A DNA stretch of 39,539 bases from an uncultured Corynebacterium sp. (GTDB taxonomy: Bacteria > Actinomycetota > Actinomycetes > Mycobacteriales > Mycobacteriaceae). The stretch is from NCBI RefSeq assembly GCF_937999985.1, contig NZ_CALLDG010000205.1, positions 1-39,539 of the forward strand, read 5' to 3'. The position numbers and the translations under genes were made by a program. A model generated the notes under the pieces. The model had not been told where the DNA came from. It saw nothing but the letters and a program-made list of their open reading frames with translations, and searched no databases. Shown piece by piece: positions 31,105 through 38,175 of the stretch; position 1 is the first letter of the stretch, and every line of letters starts with the position of its first letter.

Positions 31105-32568
31105 ATGAGTAGTAGCACCCGGACTGGTTCCGCGTCGGTGTTGCTGGTCGGACTGTCTTTTCGTTCGGCTCCGGTGACCATGCTGGAGCAGGCGACGGTC
31201 GCCGATGCGGACCTGCCTAAGATGCAGCTATCGCTGGTGGATAACGACGTGATCTCCGAATCGCTGGTGCTTTCCACCTGCAACCGCATGGAGTTCTACA
31301 CGGTCGCCAACGCCTTCCATTCTGGCCTGGACCACGTGGTGGACACGATCGCGCAGTTCTCCGGGCTGGAGACGACCGAGCTGGAGCCGCACCTGTACGT
31401 GCACTACGCGGACTCCGCGGCCGAGCACATGCTGAAGGTCGCCTCCGGGCTGGATTCTATGGTCATCGGCGAGCAGCAGATCATCGGTCAGCTGCGCAGC
31501 GCCTACCAGTCTGCCAACGAGACCGGCACGGTCGGGCGCACCCTCCACGACCTGACGCAGCGCGCACTGCGGACGGGCAAGCGCGTGCACTCCGAGACCG
31601 CCATCGATTCGGCGGGGGCCTCCATGGTGTCTTTCGCCGTGGACCAGGCGCTGCGCTTCATCGAGCCCGCGCGTGTTCTTTCTTCTGTTGTGGATGACGC
31701 CCCCTCGTCCCACCCCCTCGCCGGCCACCGCGCGCTGATTATCGGTGCGGGGGCTATGGCATCCCTGGCTTCCACCCACCTGGGCAGACTGGGTATCGAC
31801 CACGTGACCGTGGCCAACCGCACGCTGTCGCGGGCGGAGAACCTGGTGAACCACGCACGTGAGGCAGGGGTGGATGCTTCCGCCGTGCCGTTGGACGGGG
31901 TGGCAGATTGCCTGAGCGCCGTGGACATTGTGGTTTCCGCAACCGGTGCGGTGGGCAATGTGGTCACCGAGCGGGACGTGCGCGCGGCCATGGAGGCGGC
32001 GGGCACGAAGGTGCTGATCGATCTTTCCATGCCTGCGGACATCGAGCGTTCCGTGGCGGACATCGCCGGCGTGAAGCTGCTGAACATTGAGGAGCTCACG
32101 ACGATGGCCGGCGACCGGGTGCAGGACGAGGATCCGGCGCGCGAGATCGTGGCCGACGAGCTGCAGAGTTTCCTGGAGCAGCAGCGTGCGCAGTCCGTGG
32201 TGCCCACCGTCAAGGCCCTGCGACAGAAGGCCGGGGAAGTCATGGCCGAAGAGCTGATGACGCTGGAGCGGCTGACCCCCGACATGTCGGAGGCCGACCG
32301 CGCAGCTGTGGTCAAGTCGATGAAGCGCGTGGTGGATAAGCTGCTGCACACCCCAACGGTGCAGGCCAAGAAGCTTTCCGCCGGTGGCCAGCAGGTCAGC
32401 TACCCGGATGCGTTGGCTGCCTTGTTCAACCTGCCCAACGGGATGGTGGATTCGGTGACCCAGCCGGGACAGACCGACACCCGGCCGGCCCAGACCGCGG
32501 GAACCTCTGCCCGTGCCGATCAAATTCCAAGCGCTACCCGCATTGGCCAGGTAGCGAAGGAGGCTTAA
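31105..32568 (+). CDS. hemA: Glutamyl-tRNA reductase
   Basis: 487 residues. It reduces glutamyl-tRNA to glutamate-1-semialdehyde with NADPH, the first committed step of C5 haem synthesis. The catalytic domain has GLSFRSAPV and LVLSTCNRMEFYT with nucleophile Cys59, plus LDSMVIGEQQIIGQLRSAY. The NADPH domain shows ALIIGAGAMASLASTHL. A helical dimerisation domain and a polar Gln/Thr tail end it. AGGAGG lies 11 nt before the ATG at 31105. An earlier ATG at 31095 opens only a five-codon frame that ends over the hemA start. hemC follows after 8 bp. Confidence 0.96.
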   Translation: MSSSTRTGSASVLLVGLSFRSAPVTMLEQATVADADLPKMQLSLVDNDVISESLVLSTCNRMEFYTVANAFHSGLDHVVDTIAQFSGLETTELEPHLYVHYADSAAEHMLKVASGLDSMVIGEQQIIGQLRSAYQSANETGTVGRTLHDLTQRALRTGKRVHSETAIDSAGASMVSFAVDQALRFIEPARVLSSVVDDAPSSHPLAGHRALIIGAGAMASLASTHLGRLGIDHVTVANRTLSRAENLVNHAREAGVDASAVPLDGVADCLSAVDIVVSATGAVGNVVTERDVRAAMEAAGTKVLIDLSMPADIERSVADIAGVKLLNIEELTTMAGDRVQDEDPAREIVADELQSFLEQQRAQSVVPTVKALRQKAGEVMAEELMTLERLTPDMSEADRAAVVKSMKRVVDKLLHTPTVQAKKLSAGGQQVSYPDALAALFNLPNGMVDSVTQPGQTDTRPAQTAGTSARADQIPSATRIGQVAKEA

Positions 32569-32576
32569 GACTTTCC

Positions 32577-33662
32577 ATGTCCGCAACGTCTAATGGTGCT
32601 AACCCCGCTAACTCAGTGGTCGGTGGCGACCGCACTTTCCTGATCGGCACCCGCAGGTCCGCACTGGCTACAACGCAGACCAGCCACGTCCGCGCCGGAA
32701 TACAATCCGCTGGCTACGCCGCAGAGCTGCACTTGGTGCAGACCCCGGGCGATGCCTCCCAGGCGGCACAGACCCCGGTCGCACAGATCGGTGTGGGTGT
32801 GTTCACCGAAACGCTGCGCAAGGCCTTGGAAGCCGGCGAGTGCGACGTGGCCGTGCACTCCTTCAAGGACCTGCCGACCGCCCCGGATCCGCGTTTCCGC
32901 ACTGTCGTCCCGCGCCGGGTGGACCCGCGCGAGGTGCTGGTCAGTCGAAACAATCAGCCCTTGCTGGAGCTGCCGCAGGGTGCCAAGGTGGGCACGTCCG
33001 CCCCGCGCCGCGTTTCCCAGATCCGCGCGGTGCGCCCGGACCTGGAGCTGCTGCCGCTGCGCGGAAACATCGATACCCGCATGGGGCGGACAGAAAAGGA
33101 TCTGGACGCGGTGGTTCTGGCCCGCGCGGGCCTGGATCGCGTCGGCCAGCTGGACCGCGCTGCCGAGTCGATCGACCCGTTCACGATCATGCCCGCGCCC
33201 GCCCAGGGTGCGCTGAGCGTGGAGGTCCGCGCGGATGACGAGGCCGCCTGGCAGGCCGTTCGCCACCTGGATCACCTGCCCAGCCACATGGCCGCCGTGG
33301 CCGAGCGCGCCGTGCTGTCCACCCTGGAGGCCGGATGCACCGCGCCGGTTGCCGCATACTCCGAGTGGGTGGAGCAGGAAGGCACAGAAGGCACAGAAGG
33401 CACAGAAGGCACAGAAGGCACTCAGCAGCGCTACGTCCTGCGCGTATTTGGTGGCGTGTTCGCCATGGATGGTTCCCGCAAGCTGGTGCGCAGTGACGAG
33501 GCTGCCTTCGACATTCCTGATCCGACCGCGGACGAGGGATTCCCAGCCGCCCAGGAGCCCCGCTGGCGCGAGTGCATAGAAGCCGCCAGGGCTATAGGCA
33601 CCGACATAGGTAGAGCGTTACTCGAGGACGGTGCCGCCGAGTTAGTGGCCGAGGCCGAATAG
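32577..33662 (+). CDS. hemC: Porphobilinogen deaminase (hydroxymethylbilane synthase)
   Basis: 361 residues, against about 310-320 for most. It joins four porphobilinogens into hydroxymethylbilane. FLIGTRRSALATTQ, VHSFKDLPT and GTSAPRRVSQIRAVRP are the family motifs. The dipyrromethane cofactor is carried by Cys254 in LEAGCTAPVAAY. Just after it comes a Gly-Thr-Glu repeat (about residues 269-283) that is absent from the usual family sequence and is coded by 9-bp tandem repeats. It starts 8 bp after hemA. Confidence 0.95.
   Translation: MSATSNGANPANSVVGGDRTFLIGTRRSALATTQTSHVRAGIQSAGYAAELHLVQTPGDASQAAQTPVAQIGVGVFTETLRKALEAGECDVAVHSFKDLPTAPDPRFRTVVPRRVDPREVLVSRNNQPLLELPQGAKVGTSAPRRVSQIRAVRPDLELLPLRGNIDTRMGRTEKDLDAVVLARAGLDRVGQLDRAAESIDPFTIMPAPAQGALSVEVRADDEAAWQAVRHLDHLPSHMAAVAERAVLSTLEAGCTAPVAAYSEWVEQEGTEGTEGTEGTEGTQQRYVLRVFGGVFAMDGSRKLVRSDEAAFDIPDPTADEGFPAAQEPRWRECIEAARAIGTDIGRALLEDGAAELVAEAE
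33381..33425 (+). repeat. 9-bp minisatellite inside hemC
   Basis: GGCACAGAA occurs four times perfectly (33381-33416) and a fifth time as GGCACTCAG. Each unit codes for Gly-Thr-Glu, so gain or loss of units keeps the frame. Confidence 0.95.
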
Positions 33663-33715
33663 CTTTTTCTTCGGGACGCCCCCTGCGGCGCCCCGCCCCT
33701 CAAACTTCACCGGCA

Positions 33716-33748
33716 CCGTGCACGTAGCCCGGGGCTACACGCGCACGG
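33716..33748. terminator. Strong hairpin between hemC and hemD
   Basis: CCGTGC (33716-33721) pairs with GCACGG (33743-33748), and inside it GTAGCCC (33724-33730) with GGGCTAC (33732-33738). ATTTTTT follows 13 nt later. It may be a terminator or an RNA-processing site between the two hem genes. Confidence 0.55.
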
Positions 33749-33808
33749 CCGCCCCAAGCAGATTTTTTAAGACACAATTACAGACCCGACAAGTTAGAAA
33801 GTTCCACT

Positions 33809-35683
33809 ATGACCGATTCCGGAAATGCCCAGGTAGGAGGCGCTGATTCCGCCGCAGTGACGGCAGTCGCCGACCTGGCACCCACTGGATGCGGCCGGAT
33901 CCTCTTCGTGGGCGCGGGCCCCGGAAACCCGGAGCTGCTGACCATCCGCGCGCGCGACATTCTGGAGACCACTGCCCATGCGTGGGTGGATCCGTCGGTA
34001 TTGGAATCCGTGCAGAACATCATCGCCACCCGCCTGCCGGTGCCGCAGGAGAAGCTGGATGCCGCCGAGGCAGAGTGGGAGGCGAAGGTGAAGGCCGCCA
34101 AGGAGGCCGGTGCACGTCGCCGACCGCCGCGCCCCGCACCGCCGACCGCTGCGGAGATCGTGTTGGCCGCCCCGGCAGACACCGACCCCGAGATTGACGC
34201 AGAGGCAAGTGCAGGGGCCGACACAGCAAACCACACAGATGCCGGCGTAGAGACCTACGGCGAGCCGGTGCCGGATGCCGTAGCCCCGGACGTTCTGGCC
34301 GAGCAGATGGTCGCCTGCGCGAAGGCGGGCAATGACGTTGTCCGCCTCGTCGCCGGTAACCCACTGAGCAACCCGGCGGTCATGCACGAGCTGCAGCACG
34401 TCGCGGCAAGTCCCGTGGAATTCCAGGTCATCCCCGGCATGACCGGATCCGTGGCCGTTCCCGCCTTCACCGGAATCGGCCTCGGCCCGGACGTCACCGA
34501 GGCCGATGTTCGCGGTGGCGCCGACTGGGATCAGCTGGCCGCCTCCGGGCTGCCGTTGATTCTCACCGCCACTCCGGGTGACCTGGCGACCATTGCGCAG
34601 GAGCTGAAGGCCCGCGGCATCGCCGGAACCACTCCGGCGACCGTTACACTGCACGGCACCACCCGCCGCCAGCGCAGTTACGATGCGACCCTGGATACGC
34701 TGAAGTCCATCACCACCCAGTCCGGCCCCGCCGCCAAGGATGGCGAGCTGCCAGCCGAGTTGATCGTCACGCTGGGCTCCCAGGTGGGCAACCGCTCCAA
34801 GTACTCCTGGTGGGAAAACCGCGCCCTGTACGGCTGGACCGTGCTGGTGCCGCGCGCCAAGAACCAGGCAGGCCCGATGAGCGCCCGCCTGGCCTCGCAC
34901 GGCGCTATCCCCGTGGAGGTGCCCACCATCTCCGTCGAGCCACCCCGCAGCCCCGTGCAGATGGAGCGCGCCATCAAGGGGTTGGTTGATGGCCGCTACC
35001 ACTGGATCGTCTTCACTAGCGTCAACGCAGTGAAGGCCGTGTGGGAGAAGCTGCGCGAGTTCGGACTCGACGCCCGCGCCCTGGCGGGCGTGCGCGTGGC
35101 CGCCGTGGGGCCGAAGACCTCCCAGGCAGTGAAGGATCTGGGAATCACCCCGGAATTGCTGCCGAAGGACGACGCGCGCAATGCAGCCGGCCTGGTGGAC
35201 GTCTTCCCGCCGCACGACCCGGACCTGGACCTGGTGGATCGCGTGCTGCTGCCGCGCGCCGACATCGCCACCGACGTGCTGGTCGACGGCCTAATCGACC
35301 TGGGCTGGGACGTAGAGGACGTCGTGGCCTACCGCACCGTCCGCGCCGCCCCGCCCAGCCCGGAGATCCGCGACATGATCAAGACCGGTGGCTTCGACGC
35401 AGTCTGCTTCACTAGTTCTTCGACTGTGAAGAACTTGGTGGGTATCGCGGGTAAGCCGCACGCGCGCACCATTATTGCCTGCATCGGGCCGATGGCCGCA
35501 CAGACCGCTCGCGAGCATGGCCTACGCGTCGACGTCATGCCGGAGGCCGCTGGCGTGCCGGAGCTTGTGGACGCCCTCGCTGACCACGTGGCTGACCTGC
35601 GCGCTAAGGGACAACTTCCGCCTCCGCGGAAGCGGAGGCGGCGTCGCAAAAAGACGAGCGAGAAGAAGGACACCGGGGCCTAA
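33809..35683 (+). CDS. hemD: Uroporphyrinogen methyltransferase-like/uroporphyrinogen III synthase fusion
   Basis: 624 residues. The N-terminal half (about 25-320) resembles SUMT/CysG methyltransferases but is altered: GAGPGNPELL replaces the usual GAGPGDPELL, and VRLVAGNPLSNPAV replaces VRLKGGDPFVFGR. It also has an inserted Lys/Pro/Ala-rich and acidic stretch (about 85-150). The C-terminal half (about 335-600) is uroporphyrinogen III synthase, with FTSVNAVKAVWEKLREFG, VAAVGPKTSQAVKDLG and CFTSSSTVKNLVG. The tail is rich in Lys/Arg (KRRRRRKKTSEKK). The synthase closes hydroxymethylbilane to uroporphyrinogen III. Whether the first half still methylates is doubtful from its motifs. Such fusions are known in actinobacteria. 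Confidence 0.9.
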   Translation: MTDSGNAQVGGADSAAVTAVADLAPTGCGRILFVGAGPGNPELLTIRARDILETTAHAWVDPSVLESVQNIIATRLPVPQEKLDAAEAEWEAKVKAAKEAGARRRPPRPAPPTAAEIVLAAPADTDPEIDAEASAGADTANHTDAGVETYGEPVPDAVAPDVLAEQMVACAKAGNDVVRLVAGNPLSNPAVMHELQHVAASPVEFQVIPGMTGSVAVPAFTGIGLGPDVTEADVRGGADWDQLAASGLPLILTATPGDLATIAQELKARGIAGTTPATVTLHGTTRRQRSYDATLDTLKSITTQSGPAAKDGELPAELIVTLGSQVGNRSKYSWWENRALYGWTVLVPRAKNQAGPMSARLASHGAIPVEVPTISVEPPRSPVQMERAIKGLVDGRYHWIVFTSVNAVKAVWEKLREFGLDARALAGVRVAAVGPKTSQAVKDLGITPELLPKDDARNAAGLVDVFPPHDPDLDLVDRVLLPRADIATDVLVDGLIDLGWDVEDVVAYRTVRAAPPSPEIRDMIKTGGFDAVCFTSSSTVKNLVGIAGKPHARTIIACIGPMAAQTAREHGLRVDVMPEAAGVPELVDALADHVADLRAKGQLPPPRKRRRRRKKTSEKKDTGA

Positions 35684-35705
35684 CAAGCCTGTCCGGGCGC
35701 GGGAG

Positions 35706-35719
35706 TAGCATCGTTGGCA
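35706..35719 (+). promoter_or_regulatory. -10 box of a leaderless hemB transcript
   Basis: TAGCAT at 35706-35711 places the RNA start at 35718, one base before the hemB ATG. There is no ribosome site, so hemB may have its own leaderless transcript inside the hem cluster. Confidence 0.5.
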
Positions 35720-36723
35720 TGACTTCGAACTACACCCCGTTCCGCCGCCCCCGCCGACTCCGCACGACCCCGCAGATGCGCAACTTCACTGCGGAGACGG
35801 ACCTGAACCCCAATCGGCTGGTGCTTCCGATGTTCATCGCCGATGGGCTGGACGCCCCACGGGACATCACCAGCCTGCCCGGCGTGCAGCAGCACACCGA
35901 GGATTCGCTGCTGCGCGCGGTGGAAGAAGCCGCGAACGCAGGAGTGGGATCCATCGACCTGTTCGGCGTGCCGCTGGACGAGGACAAGGATGCGACCGGC
36001 AGCCAGTCGGTAGCTGAGGACGGCATTCTCAACCGCGGCCTGCGCGCCGTCCGCGAGCGCTTCGGCGACGACATCCTAGTGATGGCCGATACGTGCCTGG
36101 ATGAGTTCACCGACCACGGCCACTGTGGCGTGCTCTCCACAGATCGCTACGGCCACCAGATCGTGGACAATGACGCCACCCTGCCGCAGTACGCGAAGAT
36201 GGCAGTTGCACAGGCTGAGGCCGGTGCGCACATCGTGAGCCCCTCCGGAATGATGGACGGACAGATCCGTCACATCCGCGAAGCGCTGGATGCGGCCGGC
36301 CACCAGGACGTATCGATTATGGCCTACTCCGCAAAGTACGCCTCCGCTTTCTTCGGTCCCTTCCGTGAGGCAGTGGGCTCCTCCCTGCAGGGCGACCGCC
36401 GCACCTACCAGCAGGACCCCCGCAACCTGCGGGAATCCATCCTGGAAACCCAGCTGGACATCGACGAGGGGGCGGACATGGTGATGGTCAAGCCCGCGAT
36501 GCCCTACCTGGACGTACTGCGCGAAGTGGCGAACATGTCCCCGGTGCCAGTGGCTGCCTACCAGGTCTCCGGCGAGTACGCGATGATCTCCGCAGCCGCC
36601 CAGAACGGTTGGATCGACGAGGAAGCTGCGATCATGGAATCCATCTACGGCATCCGCCGCGCCGGGGCGGACATCATCCTGACCTACTGGGCAACCCGCG
36701 TAGCGCAGATGCTGCAGGGCTAA
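35719..36723 (+). CDS. hemB: Delta-aminolevulinic acid dehydratase (porphobilinogen synthase)
   Basis: 334 residues. It condenses two aminolevulinates into porphobilinogen. The active-site lysines are Lys206 (AYSAKYASAFFGPFREA) and Lys258 (MVMVKPAMPYLD). The metal region is ADTCLDEFTDHGHCG: Cys126 and Cys136 fit the zinc type, but Asp128 replaces the middle Cys, as in the magnesium type. RRPRRLR near the N-terminus is typical. In biochemical order hemB acts before hemC, although it is last in this cluster. Confidence 0.96.
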   Translation: MTSNYTPFRRPRRLRTTPQMRNFTAETDLNPNRLVLPMFIADGLDAPRDITSLPGVQQHTEDSLLRAVEEAANAGVGSIDLFGVPLDEDKDATGSQSVAEDGILNRGLRAVRERFGDDILVMADTCLDEFTDHGHCGVLSTDRYGHQIVDNDATLPQYAKMAVAQAEAGAHIVSPSGMMDGQIRHIREALDAAGHQDVSIMAYSAKYASAFFGPFREAVGSSLQGDRRTYQQDPRNLRESILETQLDIDEGADMVMVKPAMPYLDVLREVANMSPVPVAAYQVSGEYAMISAAAQNGWIDEEAAIMESIYGIRRAGADIILTYWATRVAQMLQG

Positions 36724-36764
36724 GATGCTTAATCACCAGTAATCACAGTAGGCTAGATGGCTGT

Positions 36765-37622
36765 ATGAACAGCACCGACAGCAGCGCACATATGAGCACA
36801 CAGCAACACGACCCCCGCCTTCAGGGTGGTTCCCAGGTAGGCCCGCAGCCGGGTCAGCACGGCTCCCAGCCGGGGTTCCAGGGGCAGTACGGCCCGCAAA
36901 ACCCGCAGGGGCACCCGCAGCAACCTCCGAAGCCGCCGAAACCTCCAAAGGTGGGGCGCAAGGACGGCCTCGCGCCGAACCTCAAGGAGGCGCCGGAAGA
37001 CGTCCGCTACGGCGTATGGGCCTGGCTGGCGGTGGCCGTGCTGCAGCTGCTGGCAAGTGTGGTGCAGTTCGTGGCCAACATTGTCGACCCGCGCGCACTG
37101 ACCCAGAGCAGCCAGGGCATCCTCGATAGCCAAAGCGGCATGTTCGCCAGCGTTCTTGCAGATCAGGATGCCTCCGAGGTTGCCACGCAGGTAAACATCA
37201 GCTCACTGATGTGGGGCATTATCGCCTCGGCAGCCTGTGCCTACTTGGCCTGGCGCGCAGGCCGCGGAGCTCCGTACTCCCGCTTGTTCTTAAACGTCGC
37301 CTCCGTGTTCATGATCTTCAACGCGGTGCTCATCACGTTCGCCAGCGGGCCGGACTTCATGCCCGTAGGCTTCGTGCTGCTCATCGGCATCCTGACCATT
37401 CTGTCCGGCGTATGCGCTGCGCTGGGCCTGTGGTTTATGTCCCGCCCGGAGAACCACGACTGGCTGGGTATGCCCAGCGTCAAGGAAATGGAGAAGTACT
37501 CCAAGGAGATGGAGGAGTACAAGGCGGAAACGCGGCGTCAAAAAGAAGAGCGAAAAGAACAAAAGAACAGCGACGATAAAGACCGCACCGATCACACCGA
37601 CCACACCTGGGGAGGGCGCTGA
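36765..37622 (+). CDS. Four-helix membrane protein downstream of hemB
   Basis: 285 residues from the ATG at 36765; the frame is open further into hemB, but that part overlaps. The first 70 residues are Gln/Gly/Pro-rich (with PPKPPKPPK), followed by membrane helices near 87-107, 148-165, 178-198 and 203-225. A charged coiled-coil-like tail follows (KEMEKYSKEMEEYKAETRRQKEERKEQK). Mycobacteria have a membrane gene in this place (Rv0513). Function unknown. The next gene starts 2 bp after its stop. Confidence 0.75.
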   Translation: MNSTDSSAHMSTQQHDPRLQGGSQVGPQPGQHGSQPGFQGQYGPQNPQGHPQQPPKPPKPPKVGRKDGLAPNLKEAPEDVRYGVWAWLAVAVLQLLASVVQFVANIVDPRALTQSSQGILDSQSGMFASVLADQDASEVATQVNISSLMWGIIASAACAYLAWRAGRGAPYSRLFLNVASVFMIFNAVLITFASGPDFMPVGFVLLIGILTILSGVCAALGLWFMSRPENHDWLGMPSVKEMEKYSKEMEEYKAETRRQKEERKEQKNSDDKDRTDHTDHTWGGR

Positions 37623-37624
37623 CC

Positions 37625-38170
37625 ATGCCCGCAATGTTCCCCTCGATGGTGCCGAGCAGCCAGGATCCTAACCGCGACGTTAAGTACTGGCAGCCCGGCG
37701 ATCCCACGCCGCGCCTGGTGATCGTCAGCTTCGCCATGCTGGTGGTCCTGGGACTGCTGATGATCTTTTTCGGCGTGCTGGCTCTGACGGCCTCCTGGGA
37801 TCGTGAGCCGATGAACGCAGAGGAAGCCGAGCGCATGAACTTCGTGCGCAACAACGTGCGGATCCTCGGCGGCATCAACATCGTGGTCGGCGCGGTGCTG
37901 GTCTACTTCTCCCGCGGCGTGCGCGACGGCTACCGCGGTAAACGCCGCCTGGTGCTGTGGTTCGGCGCGCTGGGCATCTTGTTCATGCTGGCGGGCTGGG
38001 TTTTCGGATTCACCGGCCCCGGCCAGGCCGTCATGGCCTTGCTGTTGGCAGTCGCGCTGCTGCTGGCCTACCGTCCTGCGGTTAACCCGTTTTTTGACGC
38101 AGGGCATCGGCTCGACGGCCCTCCCATCGAAGGCGACGGCACCCTGCCGGGCGACAGCCTGCGGAGCTAG
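37625..38170 (+). CDS. Membrane protein with four helices
   Basis: 181 residues. Helices are near 35-58, 78-98, 108-128 and 130-147. MPAMFPSMVPSSQDPNRDVKYWQPGDPTPR is the polar head. It lies 2 bp after the previous membrane gene and 5 bp before the P-type ATPase gene, so the three form a tight operon. I do not recognise the family. Confidence 0.75.
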   Translation: MPAMFPSMVPSSQDPNRDVKYWQPGDPTPRLVIVSFAMLVVLGLLMIFFGVLALTASWDREPMNAEEAERMNFVRNNVRILGGINIVVGAVLVYFSRGVRDGYRGKRRLVLWFGALGILFMLAGWVFGFTGPGQAVMALLLAVALLLAYRPAVNPFFDAGHRLDGPPIEGDGTLPGDSLRS

Positions 38171-38175
38171 CAGAG

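Noticed and set aside
31228..32586. 452-codon reverse-strand frame inside hemA
   Set aside because: It is an antisense shadow; hemA on the + strand has all catalytic motifs.
33794..35215. 473-codon reverse-strand frame inside hemD
   Set aside because: It is a shadow of the hemD fusion gene; the product is low-complexity and lacks motifs.
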